NCBI RefSeq assembly: GCF_000182745.2
Contig: NC_016027.1
Coordinates: forward strand, 2,978,501-3,042,500
From: Komagataeibacter medellinensis NBRC 3288
Lineage (GTDB): Bacteria > Pseudomonadota > Alphaproteobacteria > Acetobacterales > Acetobacteraceae
Length of the DNA stretch: 64,000 nucleotides
Reading direction: 5' to 3'
Made by a program: the position numbers and the translations under genes
Part shown: one piece after another, positions 9,353 to 18,394 of the stretch
Position numbering within the stretch: position 1 is the first letter of the stretch
Layout: the number at the start of each line of letters is the position of its first letter
The notes under the pieces: model-generated
The model's input: the letters and a program-made list of their open reading frames with translations, nothing else
What the model was told of the DNA's origin: nothing
Databases searched by the model: none

Positions 9353-11714
9353 TGCAAACATGCCTGCCACCACTGCAATCCCCGCAGTCGTGGATACGAT
9401 CGTGCCCGGCGGGGCCTCGTGCAGTCTGCGACATGAAAGTGCCGTTATGCATGTGCAGGGGAGTGCCAGCTATATTGATGACCTGCCCGAACCCCGTGGC
9501 ACGCTACACCTTGTGCCCGGCCTGAGCACGCGCGCGCATGCCCGCGTGCTGTTTATGGACCTGGCTGCCGTGCGGCAGGCCGAAGGGGTGGTGGGGGTTT
9601 ATACGGCTGCCGATATTCCCGGTGACAACCAGATCAGCCCGGTGGGCAAGGGGGACGAGCCGCTACTGGCGACCGATCTGGTCGAATTTTATGGCCAGCC
9701 GCTGTTTGTCGTGGCCGCCACCACGCGCGGGGCCGCACGCCGGGCAGTGCTGCTGGCGAAGGTGGAATATGAAGACCTGCCCGCCATCGTGAACGTGGCG
9801 CAGGCCCGCGCGGCAGGCAGCCCGCTGGTCTGGCGGCCCATGGAAATGAAGCGTGGTGATGCACAGGCTGGTCTTGCCCACGCACCACGCCGCCTGTCGG
9901 GCCGCATGACCGTGGGCGGGCAGGAACATTTCTATCTTGAAGGCCAGATTGCGCTGGCTCATCCCGGTGAGGAAGGGGAGATGCATGTCATCTCCTCCAC
10001 CCAGCACCCGACCGAGACCCAGCATATGATCGCCCATGTGCTGGACCGGCCCGCCAACCTCATCACCACCGAGGTGCGGCGCATGGGCGGCGGCTTTGGT
10101 GGCAAGGAAACGCAGGCCAATGCCTGCGCCTGCCTTGCTGCCCTTGTCGCCGACCGCACGGGGCGCGCGGCCAAGATGCGCCTTGACCGTGATGATGACA
10201 TGACCATGACCGGCAAGCGGCATGACTTCGTGATTGATTACGATGTCGGCTTTACCGATGAGGGCCGGATCATTGCAGTGGACATGGTGCTGGCCGCGCG
10301 CTGTGGCTGGTCGGCTGACCTGTCCGGTCCGGTGATCGACCGTGCGCTGTTCCACGCCGATAACGCCTATTTCTATCCCGATGTGCGGCTGCGTTCGGAA
10401 CCGCTGCGTACCAATACCCAGTCCAATACTGCTTATCGCGGTTTTGGCGGCCCGCAGGGCATTGTAGCTGCCGAACGCGTGATCGAGGAAGTGGCGTTTG
10501 CAACCGGCCTCGACCCGCTGGAAGTCAGGCTGCGCAACGTGTACGGCACGCATGACCGTAACGTAACCCCCTACAACATGGTGGTGGAGGACTCGATCAC
10601 CCACGACCTGCTGCCGCAACTGGCCCATCGCTGCCAGTACGCACAGCGGCGCGACGCCACGCGGGTATTCAATGCAGGCAGTCGTTACCTGCGGCGCGGC
10701 ATTGCCATAACGCCGGTCAAGTTCGGCATCTCGTTCACCGCCACCCATTACAACCAGGCCGGTGCGCTGGTGCATGTCTATACCGATGGTTCGGTGCAGG
10801 TGAACCACGGCGGCACCGAAATGGGGCAGGGCCTGCATACCAAGATGGTGCAGGTGGTCATGCGCGAACTGGGGCTGGGCACCGACCGCGTGCGCATTAC
10901 CGCCACCACCACGGGCAAGGTGCCCAATACCTCGGCCACCGCCGCCTCCAGCGGGGCGGACCTCAATGGCATGGCTGTGCTGGACGCGGTGCGCCGCATC
11001 AAGCGCAGGCTGGTGGAATTCGCGGCCGGTCACTGGAATGTGGGGGAGGATGAAGTCCGCTTCATGCCCGATGGCGTGCATGTGGGCCATAAGGTGGTCG
11101 CGTTCTCCCACCTGACGCGGCAGGCCTATTTTGCGCGTGTGTCCATGTCCGCCAACGGGTTTTACAAGACTCCCAAAATCTCATGGAATGGCGATACGGG
11201 ACAGGGGCGTCCGTTCTATTATTTTGCCTATGGCGCGGCGTGTTCGGAAGTGGTGGTGGACCTGCTGACGGGCGAGATGAAGATCGAGCGTGTCGATATC
11301 CTGCATGATGCGGGCGAGTCGTTGAACCCGGTGCTCGATATCGGCCAGATCGAGGGCGGGTTCGTGCAGGGGGCGGGCTGGCTGACATGTGAGGAACTGG
11401 TGTGGGACAGTGCCGGCCGCCTGCGCACCCACGCCCCCAGTACCTACAAGATCCCTGCCTGCTCTGACCGTCCACGCATATTCAATGTGAACCTGCTGGA
11501 AAACGCACCGAACCGCGAGCACACCATCTTTCGCTCCAAGGCGGTGGGAGAGCCGCCTTTCGTTCACGGGGTCTCGGTGCTGCAGGCCATATCGGATGCG
11601 CTGGCCAGCCTTGATGGCTACCGCACCTGCCCCCGGCTGGACGCACCAGCCACGCCGGAGATGATCCTGCGCACGGTGGAACGTATGCGCCACGGCCCGC
11701 CACCTGCCGCCTGA
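9345..11714 (+). CDS. xdhB: Xanthine dehydrogenase molybdopterin-binding large subunit
   Basis: XdhB holds the molybdenum cofactor and hydroxylates xanthine at C8. From ATG 9345 it has 789 residues, the usual length. Moco and substrate motifs are present: RRMGGGFGGKETQAN, AYRGFGGPQG with the substrate-binding Arg, GGTEMGQGLHTKM, and near the C-terminus GEPPFVHGVSVLQAI with the catalytic Glu. GGAG at 9332-9335 is 9 bases ahead of ATG 9345, which decides the start. An open frame runs further upstream but lies inside xdhA. It is followed 3 bases later by xdhC, the cofactor chaperone. Confidence 0.97.
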   Translation: MADANMPATTAIPAVVDTIVPGGASCSLRHESAVMHVQGSASYIDDLPEPRGTLHLVPGLSTRAHARVLFMDLAAVRQAEGVVGVYTAADIPGDNQISPVGKGDEPLLATDLVEFYGQPLFVVAATTRGAARRAVLLAKVEYEDLPAIVNVAQARAAGSPLVWRPMEMKRGDAQAGLAHAPRRLSGRMTVGGQEHFYLEGQIALAHPGEEGEMHVISSTQHPTETQHMIAHVLDRPANLITTEVRRMGGGFGGKETQANACACLAALVADRTGRAAKMRLDRDDDMTMTGKRHDFVIDYDVGFTDEGRIIAVDMVLAARCGWSADLSGPVIDRALFHADNAYFYPDVRLRSEPLRTNTQSNTAYRGFGGPQGIVAAERVIEEVAFATGLDPLEVRLRNVYGTHDRNVTPYNMVVEDSITHDLLPQLAHRCQYAQRRDATRVFNAGSRYLRRGIAITPVKFGISFTATHYNQAGALVHVYTDGSVQVNHGGTEMGQGLHTKMVQVVMRELGLGTDRVRITATTTGKVPNTSATAASSGADLNGMAVLDAVRRIKRRLVEFAAGHWNVGEDEVRFMPDGVHVGHKVVAFSHLTRQAYFARVSMSANGFYKTPKISWNGDTGQGRPFYYFAYGAACSEVVVDLLTGEMKIERVDILHDAGESLNPVLDIGQIEGGFVQGAGWLTCEELVWDSAGRLRTHAPSTYKIPACSDRPRIFNVNLLENAPNREHTIFRSKAVGEPPFVHGVSVLQAISDALASLDGYRTCPRLDAPATPEMILRTVERMRHGPPPAA

Positions 11715-11717
11715 ACC

Positions 11718-12551
11718 ATGGACATGCAGATGCGGGCGGATCTGGTGCGCTGGCGGCTGGAAGGGCAGGCCGTGGCACGGATCAGCGTATCCGGCGCGCG
11801 TGGTTCCACCCCGCGTGAGGCCGGGACGTTCATGCTGCTGACGCAGGCCCAGCAGTCGGGCACGATTGGCGGCGGAGATCTGGAATGGAACGCGATCCAC
11901 CACGCCCGCGCCCTGCTGCGCGGCGGCGGCGCGCGCGTGGAGCAGCGCATCAGCCTTGGTGGTAATTCGGGCCAGTGCTGCGGGGGGGAAGTCGTGCTTG
12001 TGCTTGATGTGCCTTGTGCTGATGAACTGGACCGGATACTGGCCCGGCTTGAAGACATGCGCCGCCACCAGCCGCTGCTTTTGCTGTTTGGTGCGGGGCA
12101 TGTCGGCCGCGCGCTGGCCCATGTGCTGGCCCCCCTGCCGCTGCGGCTGGCATGGTCTGATTCACGCCCGCATGAATTCGGTGCCGTTATTCCCCATGGC
12201 GTTATGGTGTATGATGATGGAGACTGGGAGCAGCTGGTAGCCAGTGCACCACCCAACTCCGGCGCACTGGTGCTGACCCAGAGCCATGCGCTCGATAGCC
12301 TGATCGTGGCGTCCATTCTTGAACGGGGCGATTTCCGTTATGTCGGGCTGATCGGCTCGGCCACCAAACGCCGGCGGTTCGAGGCTGGATTTCGCCACAT
12401 CGGCCTGTCGGAGGCGCGTATCGCCACCATGGTCTGCCCGATAGGCGACCAGGGCGTGCGCGACAAGCGTCCCGCCGTGATCGCGGCACTGGTGGCGGCG
12501 GAAATTGTGACCCGTTTCCTGCACCCGGTGCAGGCGGAAGGCACTGGATAA
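11718..12551 (+). CDS. xdhC: Xanthine dehydrogenase accessory protein XdhC
   Basis: XdhC binds molybdenum cofactor, helps its sulfuration and inserts it into XdhB. It is not part of the mature enzyme. The 277-residue product has the XdhC/CoxI N-terminal domain (ISVSGARGSTPREAGTF and TIGGGDLEWNAIHHAR) and a Rossmann-like C-terminal domain with LLLFGAGHVGRALAHVLA and a later RYVGLIGSATKRRRFE segment. The conserved Cys pair lies in GNSGQCCGGEVVL. It begins 3 bases after the xdhB stop, so expression is coupled to the enzyme it serves. Confidence 0.95.
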   Translation: MDMQMRADLVRWRLEGQAVARISVSGARGSTPREAGTFMLLTQAQQSGTIGGGDLEWNAIHHARALLRGGGARVEQRISLGGNSGQCCGGEVVLVLDVPCADELDRILARLEDMRRHQPLLLLFGAGHVGRALAHVLAPLPLRLAWSDSRPHEFGAVIPHGVMVYDDGDWEQLVASAPPNSGALVLTQSHALDSLIVASILERGDFRYVGLIGSATKRRRFEAGFRHIGLSEARIATMVCPIGDQGVRDKRPAVIAALVAAEIVTRFLHPVQAEGTG

Positions 12552-12568
12552 GGAGATGACACACGCTC

Positions 12569-13525
12569 ATGAATGATCCGCTTTCCCGCACCCCGCGCAT
12601 GATGCGCCTGCATGCGCGTGGCATTTCGTATTTCAATGCCGTGCGGGAATGCCGCTCCATCCGCGAGGCGGCGCGCAGGCTCAATGTCACGCCCTCCGCC
12701 CTGACCCGGCAGCTTGCACAGATGGAGGCCGAGATCGGTGCCCCCCTGTTCGACCGCCTGCCCGAGGGCATGGTGCTGACGGAGGTGGGCACCATCATGG
12801 CCCGTCATATCGTGACCGTAATGCAGGATGCCGCCCGGACGGAGGAGCAGATCAACGCCCTGTCCGGTCGCCATGACGGGCGGCTGCGCATCATGGCGGT
12901 GGAGGGGATCGCGGGGCAGTTGATGCCTGCCCTGCTGGAGCGGATACTGAGTGCCTTTCCCACTGTTGAACTGCATGTGGAGGTAGGCGCGCCCAAGACC
13001 ATCGTCTCCGCCCTGCAGGATGGGCGGGTGGATCTGGGCATTGCTTTTTCGCTTGCACTCTATCCCGAACTGCGGCGGGTGGCGGTGGCGCATTTTCCCG
13101 TCGGTGCGATCGTGCGGCCCGACCATCCACTTGCAGGTCTGCGCACGGTCACGGTGGAGGAATGCATGTCCTACCGCCTGATCCTGCCCACGCGCACGCT
13201 CTCGCTCTACCGGGTGATGGAACCGATGCTGCGCCCGTGGCAGGACCGGCTGAAGGTGGTGCTGCATACCGGGTCGATCGAACTGACCAACCGCATGGTG
13301 CAGGCGGGGGCAGGGCTTGCCTTCCAGTCCCCGCTGGCGCTGGAGGTCCGGCCCGGGCAGGAACGTCTGTGCCATGTCCCCCTGCGTGATACCCGTGCGG
13401 TAACCGACCTCGGCGCTTATGTGCGTGAATCCCGCTGGCTGCCGCCATTGCTTGAAACCGTGATCGAGGAACTGCGCCAGGAATTGCGCCGCGTACAGGG
13501 GGTAGGGGACGAGAAGGTGGTCTGA
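12569..13525 (+). CDS. LysR-family transcriptional regulator of the purine cluster
   Basis: The 318-residue product has the LysR layout: an N-terminal winged helix-turn-helix (SIREAARRLNVTPSALTRQL, about residues 28-47), a linker helix (ARTEEQINALSG), and a periplasmic-binding-like effector domain. ATG 12569 is preceded by TAAGGAGATG about 12 bases upstream. It lies 17 bases after xdhC and is followed by a promoter-like sequence for the next gene. It is embedded in the operon and not divergent from it. Control of the surrounding purine genes, with a purine or ureide effector, is inferred from position alone. Confidence 0.88.
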   Translation: MNDPLSRTPRMMRLHARGISYFNAVRECRSIREAARRLNVTPSALTRQLAQMEAEIGAPLFDRLPEGMVLTEVGTIMARHIVTVMQDAARTEEQINALSGRHDGRLRIMAVEGIAGQLMPALLERILSAFPTVELHVEVGAPKTIVSALQDGRVDLGIAFSLALYPELRRVAVAHFPVGAIVRPDHPLAGLRTVTVEECMSYRLILPTRTLSLYRVMEPMLRPWQDRLKVVLHTGSIELTNRMVQAGAGLAFQSPLALEVRPGQERLCHVPLRDTRAVTDLGAYVRESRWLPPLLETVIEELRQELRRVQGVGDEKVV

Positions 13526-13540
13526 CTTCGTGTTTCATTT

Positions 13541-13570
13541 TTGGCAACACAACAGTCAGATCATTATACT
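13541..13570 (+). promoter_or_regulatory. Candidate sigma-70 promoter for the second half of the purine cluster
   Basis: TTGGCA at 13541-13546 and TATACT at 13565-13570 are 18 bases apart, in the 175-base gap between the LysR gene and the flavoprotein gene. The match suggests that the downstream genes form a second transcript separate from xdhABC-lysR. I saw no convincing LysR T-N11-A site. Confidence 0.4.
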
Positions 13571-13700
13571 GGACGAAACACCCGGTCGTTTGATTAGATT
13601 TACCCAACATGGTGCGGTTGGGGACAATACCGCTATGGCGTCGGGGGACGCCATGCGGGCTGCATCAGCAAACACTGGAAAAAAAGACGGGGACCCGCAG

Positions 13701-15158
13701 ATGGATACCAACACGCAGTCCGATACCGGGGCGCAGGGCGGGCTTGCAGCATTGGATGCGGCGGTGCGCCGTGATCTGGACATCATCCGCTATCCGCGCA
13801 AGGAATGGGTTCCCGCCATGGAGCGTGATGGCCAGCGCGTGCTCGATGTTGCCATTATCGGCGCGGGGCAGGGCGGGCTTGCCACCGCCTTTGCCCTCAA
13901 GCGTAACAATATTACCAATGTGCGGATCTTTGACCGTGCATCCAGGGGTGGTGAAGGTCCGTGGGTGACATTCGCGCGCATGATCACGCTGCGCACGCCC
14001 AAATACGTGACCGGCCCCGATCTGGGTGTGCCCTCGCTCACGCCGCGTTCGTGGTACGAAGCGCAGTATGGTGCCCCCGCATGGGAAAAGCTGGACAAGA
14101 TCCCGCGCGGGCAATGGCAGGCCTATCTGGACTGGTATCGCGATATCCTCGACCTGCCGGTTGCCAATGATCATGATTTTCAGGGCGTGACATGGGAGGG
14201 TGGCCTGCTGCGCCTGACCTTTGCCCGCCCCGATGGCACGACGCATGTGCATTATGCCCGCAAGCTGGTGCTGGCTACGGGTATTGAAGGTTGTGGGGCG
14301 TGGAATGTGCCCGATTTCATCCGTGAAAGCCTCCCGCGTGCGCGTTATGCCCATACATCGGAAGCCATTGATTTTGCGGCGCTGAAGGGCAGGCGCATCG
14401 GTGTGCTGGGGGCCGGGGCATCCGCCTTCGATAACGCCGCCACCGCCCTGGAAGAAGGGGTGGGCAGTGTTACGCTGTGCCTGCGGCGCAAGGAAATCCC
14501 GTCCATCAACCCGTATCGCTGGATGGAGAATACCGGCTTCCTCGCCTATTATCCCGCTTTGTCCGATGACCTGCGCTGGGGCTTCATGCGCCGGATATTC
14601 GAACTGAACCAGCCACCGCCCCAGGATACGTTCTGGCGCTGCCGCAAGCACGCCAGCTTCTCCTACCGTACCGGCTGCCCGTGGACGGCGGTGCGGATGG
14701 AGGGTGACGAGATTGTGGTGGAGTCGCCCACCGGCGAAATGCGCTTTGACTTTGTGATTGTTGGCACCGGCTTTACAACCGACCTTGCACGCCGGGCGGA
14801 AACAAGGTCGTTCGCGGCCTCGGTCGCGCTGTGGGGAGATCATTATACCGCACCCGCAGGCTCTGAAAGTGCGGTGTTGGAAAGCTATCCCTATCTTGGC
14901 GCCAATTACCAGTTCCTGCCGCGCAGCAAGGATGATCCGCTGGCGCCGATGCTGGCAAACATTCACAATTTTACCTTCTCGGCCACACCCAGCATGGGAC
15001 TTTCGGGGGCGTCGATCAGTGGCATGCGCTTTGGCGTGGAGCGTCTGGCCCACGGGCTGGGGCGTGACCTGTATGTAGCCGATGGCCAGAAGCACCTGGA
15101 AAGTTTGCTGGCCTATAACGTGCCGGAACTGGTCAGTCTCGACCCACCTGTTGCATGA
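13701..15158 (+). CDS. FMO-like FAD/NAD(P)H-dependent monooxygenase; candidate urate hydroxylase
   Basis: The 485-residue product has two Rossmann dinucleotide folds: an FAD loop VAIIGAGQGGLATAF at about residue 50 and an NAD(P) loop RIGVLGAGASAFDNA at about residue 233. The latter is preceded by RARYAHTSEAIDF, a degenerate version of the class B flavin monooxygenase fingerprint. ATG 13701 is preferred over an upstream GTG at 13530 because the extra 57 residues look non-family. Neighbouring genes supply every step from HIU onward but no uricase or HpxO is present. By position this enzyme could therefore oxidise urate to 5-hydroxyisourate. From memory, a flavoprotein called HpyO does this without being homologous to HpxO; whether this protein belongs to that family needs alignment. 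Confidence 0.7.
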   Translation: MDTNTQSDTGAQGGLAALDAAVRRDLDIIRYPRKEWVPAMERDGQRVLDVAIIGAGQGGLATAFALKRNNITNVRIFDRASRGGEGPWVTFARMITLRTPKYVTGPDLGVPSLTPRSWYEAQYGAPAWEKLDKIPRGQWQAYLDWYRDILDLPVANDHDFQGVTWEGGLLRLTFARPDGTTHVHYARKLVLATGIEGCGAWNVPDFIRESLPRARYAHTSEAIDFAALKGRRIGVLGAGASAFDNAATALEEGVGSVTLCLRRKEIPSINPYRWMENTGFLAYYPALSDDLRWGFMRRIFELNQPPPQDTFWRCRKHASFSYRTGCPWTAVRMEGDEIVVESPTGEMRFDFVIVGTGFTTDLARRAETRSFAASVALWGDHYTAPAGSESAVLESYPYLGANYQFLPRSKDDPLAPMLANIHNFTFSATPSMGLSGASISGMRFGVERLAHGLGRDLYVADGQKHLESLLAYNVPELVSLDPPVA

Positions 15159-15200
15159 TGCATCCCGGATAGATTTATCCATTCGGGAGATGATGAACAG

Positions 15201-15434
15201 ATGAGCAGTGCTGCAAGCCTTTCCCCGCCCGCGCCCGGTAATGGCGCAGGCGGACATGATGACCGTAAGGGTCCACCCGTATCCGACATGGCGCGGATGA
15301 TCGGGCTGTCCATTCCAGCGGCAAGCCTGCCCGATGTCGTAACGAATGCCGTGCTGCTGCAGGGCTATGCCGACATGCTTGCAGGTTTCGTACTGCCCGA
15401 TACGTGTGAACCAGCCTATGAGTACACGCCATGA
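15201..15434 (+). CDS. hpxX: AtzG-like small subunit (HpxX, DUF4089)
   Basis: This 77-residue protein has a Pro/Gly-rich start, then a short helical core ending AGFVLPDTCEPAYEYTP. That ending resembles the LPLDPxxEPAPVF tail of AtzG/DUF4089 proteins. AtzG forms a tight complex with the amidase AtzE. The next gene is an AtzE-type amidase and starts inside this stop codon (ATGA), so the pair should be made as a complex. In the Klebsiella hpx cluster the equivalent genes are hpxX and hpxY. ATG 15201 has a GGGAGA Shine-Dalgarno about 10 bases upstream. Confidence 0.75.
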   Translation: MSSAASLSPPAPGNGAGGHDDRKGPPVSDMARMIGLSIPAASLPDVVTNAVLLQGYADMLAGFVLPDTCEPAYEYTP

Positions 15435-16801
15435 GCGGTGATACCCAGGCCATGGGTGCGGCCTTTGCCATTGCGGCCGACGTAAAGGCTGGCCGCCGCA
15501 CCGCCGTCTCGGTCGTGACCGGGGTGATCGCGGATATCGAGGCGCGGGACACGCGCTTCAACAGCGTAACCCGGATCCTTGGCCCCGCTGCTGTGGCGCA
15601 GGCGGAGGAAGTGGACAGGGCCGTGGCGGCAGGCCGCGACCCTGGCCCGCTGGCGGGCGTGCCCTTTGGCGTGAAAGACCTGTTTGACGTGTGCGGTGAA
15701 GTCACGACCGCAGGCTCCATCGTGCTGCGTGACAACCTGCCCGCAACACAGGATGCCACCGTGGTGGCCCGCCTGCGCGCGGCAGGGGCCGTGCCGGTGG
15801 CCACGCTGAACATGGATGAGTTCGCCTACGGTTTTTCCACCGAGAACGCGCATACCGGCACCACGCGCAACCCGCATGATCCGACACGCCTGGTCGGCGG
15901 TTCGTCGGGCGGGTCGGCGGCTTCGGTCGCGGCGGGGATGCTGCCGTTCACGCTGGGATCGGATACCAATGGCTCGATCCGTGTCCCGTCCGCGCTGTGC
16001 GGGGTGTGGGGGATCAAGCCCACTTATGGGCAGATGCCGCTGCAGGGGGTCTATCCGTTCGTGGCCAGCCTTGATGTGGTTGGCCCGATGGCGGTCACGG
16101 TTCAGGATCTTCAGGCTGTCTATACCATCATGGCGGGCCGGAGCCTGACGCTGCCTGCCGTGGGGGATGTGCGTGTTGCGCGCCTTGGCGGCTGGTTTGC
16201 CCATAACATCAGTGCGGAAATGGCAGCCGGACTGGATGGGGTCATGGCGCATCTTGGCAGTGGCAGGGTGATCGAACTGCCTGAAGTCGCGCGCGCGCGG
16301 GCATCCGCCTTCCTGATCAGTGCAGCCGAAGGGGGCAACCTGCACCTGCCGCGCCTGCGCTTGCGTTCCATGCAGTATGATCCGGCAACCCGTTCACGAC
16401 TTATGGCCGGGGCGATTCTGCCTGCCGCCACTTTCGTGCAGGCGCAGCGCTTCCGTCGCTGGTTCCGCGCACAGGTGCATGAAGCACTGGCGCAGGCCGA
16501 TGTGCTGATTGCCCCCACCACCGTGGGGATCGCACCGCGTATTGACCAGCCCACCATCATGCTGGATGGCAAAAGCGTATCGGCCCGGGCCAACCTTGGC
16601 ATTTTTACCCAGCCGATCAGCCTGACGGGCCTGCCTGTGCTTGCGGTGCCGCTTGCAGTAGATGGCATGCCGCTTGGCATCCAGCTTGTGGGTGCCCCCG
16701 GTGGCGAGGACCGGCTTTTTGCCGTAGCGGCCGAACTCCAGCGCGCGGGACTGGCGGCCTGCAGGCCGCTGGATGCAGGTTACGCGCGAAAGGACGCCTG
16801 A
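15431..16801 (+). CDS. hpxY: AtzE-family amidase (HpxY), ureide/oxalurate branch
   Basis: This is an amidase-signature enzyme of 456 residues. The Ser-cisSer-Lys triad is visible: Lys82 in GVPFGVKDLFDV, Ser158/159 in VGGSSGGSAAS, and the nucleophile Ser182 in GSDTNGSIRVPSALCG. AtzE relatives hydrolyse 1-carboxybiuret. In hpx clusters the protein is placed in oxalurate or oxamate metabolism, but I infer that substrate from neighbours. It overlaps hpxX by 4 bases and is followed directly by hpxW (stop TGA and ATG adjacent). Glutamyl-tRNA amidotransferase GatA is the main alternative by sequence, but the hpxX partner and the locus argue against it. Confidence 0.82.
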   Translation: MSGDTQAMGAAFAIAADVKAGRRTAVSVVTGVIADIEARDTRFNSVTRILGPAAVAQAEEVDRAVAAGRDPGPLAGVPFGVKDLFDVCGEVTTAGSIVLRDNLPATQDATVVARLRAAGAVPVATLNMDEFAYGFSTENAHTGTTRNPHDPTRLVGGSSGGSAASVAAGMLPFTLGSDTNGSIRVPSALCGVWGIKPTYGQMPLQGVYPFVASLDVVGPMAVTVQDLQAVYTIMAGRSLTLPAVGDVRVARLGGWFAHNISAEMAAGLDGVMAHLGSGRVIELPEVARARASAFLISAAEGGNLHLPRLRLRSMQYDPATRSRLMAGAILPAATFVQAQRFRRWFRAQVHEALAQADVLIAPTTVGIAPRIDQPTIMLDGKSVSARANLGIFTQPISLTGLPVLAVPLAVDGMPLGIQLVGAPGGEDRLFAVAAELQRAGLAACRPLDAGYARKDA

Positions 16802-18394
16802 ATGCTCAATACCCCACGCTCATGCCGGGGGATGGTCACATCCCCCCACCATCTGGCCAGCCAGGCTGGGCTGGACGTGCTCAAGGCCGGTGGCACCGCG
16901 CTGGAGGCCGCCGTGGCAACGGCGGCCGCCCTTGCCGTGGTCTATCCGCACATGACCGGTATTGGCGGGGATGCCTTCTGGCTCACCATGTGGCCCGATG
17001 GCCGCGTGGAAACCATAGATGCCTGCGGGGCGGCGGCGGGGCGGGCCGATGCGGGGTTCTACCGTGCAGCCGGGCTGGACGCCATTCCGTGGCGTGGCCC
17101 GCTTGCGGCCAATACGGTGGCGGGCACCGTATCTGGCTGGAACATGGCGCTGGCATGGAGCCACGCCATGGCGCCGGGCCTGCCGCTGGGGCGCGTGCTG
17201 CGTGATGCGCTGTACTATGCCGAACAGGGTGCGCCCGTAACCGCAAGTGCTGCCGAACTGACAGCCCGGAAAGCCGACGAACTGCGCGATGTGCCGGGTT
17301 TTGCTGCACAGTTCATGCCCGGTGGCCGCCTGCCACAGGTGGGCGATATCCTGCATAACCCCCGCCTTGCCGGCACGCTGCGCCAGTTGGCGGATCAGGG
17401 GCTGGACAGTTTCTACCGTGGCAAGGTGGCGCGCGAACTGGCCGCTGACCTGGCCGATCTGGGCAGCCCGCTTACGCTTGCGGATCTACAGGCCCATCGC
17501 GCCAGCCACCAGCCCGCACTGCATGCCCGTATTCATGGGGCAGACCTTTACAACATGGCGCCCCCCACGCAGGGCGTGGCCTCACTGCTGATCCTGGCCC
17601 TGTTCGACCGGCTGCGCGCGGGGCAGGTGGATGATTTCGATTACCTGCATGGTCTGGTGGAAGCAACCAAGCAGGCCTTCCGCTATCGTGACACCCATGT
17701 GGGCGATCCCGCCTACATGACCGTGCAGGCGCAGGACATTCTTGATGACCGCAAGGCGCTGGATCGTATGGCAGCCAGCATCGACCCCAACAGGGCGGCA
17801 CCGTGGCCATGGCCATCACAGGCGGGGGATACGGTCTGGCTGGGCGTGATCGATTCTGACGGGCTGGCCGTAAGCATGATCCAGAGCCTGTATTTTGAAT
17901 ACGGCTCGGGCATCGTGCTGCCGCGCACCGGCGTGGTCTGGCAGAACCGTGGCACCAGCTTCGGCCTTGACCCGCAGGGGTGGAACGGCCTGCAACCAGG
18001 ACGCAAGCCCTTCCATACCCTCAACCCCGCCGGTGCCCGACTGGATGACGGGCGCACCATGGTTTACGGCACCATGGGTGGTGAGGGGCAGCCACAGACG
18101 CAGGCGGCCCTCTTTACCCGCTATGCCCGTTACGGCGTACCGCTGCAACAGGCGGTTACCGCGCCGCGCTGGCTGCTGGGCCGGACCTGGGGCGAGGCCA
18201 GTGTGAGCCTGAAATACGAGGACCGCTTCAACCCCGAAGTTATCGCCCGCATGCAGGCGGCTGGTCATCAGATGGAACGGGTGGAGGCATTTTCCTCCAT
18301 CATGGGGCATGCCGGTGCGCTGGTGCGCCACCCGTCCGGCCTGCTCGAAGGGGCGAGTGATCCCCGTAGTGATGGAAGTGTGGCAGCATGGTAG
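16802..18394 (+). CDS. hpxW: Oxamate amidohydrolase, gamma-glutamyltransferase-fold Ntn hydrolase (HpxW)
   Basis: The 530-residue product has the gamma-glutamyltransferase fold (HHLASQAGLDVLKAGGTALE at the start, TGIGGDAFWLTMWPDG, and GTMGGEGQPQTQA near the end). Such enzymes cleave themselves at an internal Thr that becomes the N-terminal nucleophile. Thr344, in GDTVWLGVIDSDGLAVS, occupies that position. No signal peptide is seen, unlike periplasmic GGTs. HpxW of Klebsiella hydrolyses oxamate to oxalate and ammonia at the end of urate degradation, and the neighbours here match that cluster. The stop codon overlaps the start of hpxK by 7 bases. GGT activity on glutathione is the alternative. 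Confidence 0.82.
   Translation: MLNTPRSCRGMVTSPHHLASQAGLDVLKAGGTALEAAVATAAALAVVYPHMTGIGGDAFWLTMWPDGRVETIDACGAAAGRADAGFYRAAGLDAIPWRGPLAANTVAGTVSGWNMALAWSHAMAPGLPLGRVLRDALYYAEQGAPVTASAAELTARKADELRDVPGFAAQFMPGGRLPQVGDILHNPRLAGTLRQLADQGLDSFYRGKVARELAADLADLGSPLTLADLQAHRASHQPALHARIHGADLYNMAPPTQGVASLLILALFDRLRAGQVDDFDYLHGLVEATKQAFRYRDTHVGDPAYMTVQAQDILDDRKALDRMAASIDPNRAAPWPWPSQAGDTVWLGVIDSDGLAVSMIQSLYFEYGSGIVLPRTGVVWQNRGTSFGLDPQGWNGLQPGRKPFHTLNPAGARLDDGRTMVYGTMGGEGQPQTQAALFTRYARYGVPLQQAVTAPRWLLGRTWGEASVSLKYEDRFNPEVIARMQAAGHQMERVEAFSSIMGHAGALVRHPSGLLEGASDPRSDGSVAAW

Noticed and set aside
9663..11111. Long open frame (482 codons) on the minus strand opposite xdhB
   Set aside because: It is the codon-shadow of xdhB in GC-rich DNA: the plus strand carries all xanthine dehydrogenase motifs, and the minus-strand translation shows no recognisable domain.
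13665..15257. Long open frame (530 codons) on the minus strand opposite the flavoprotein
   Set aside because: The plus strand encodes a clear two-Rossmann flavoprotein. The minus-strand product is rich in His, Arg and Gly without motifs, as expected of a shadow frame.
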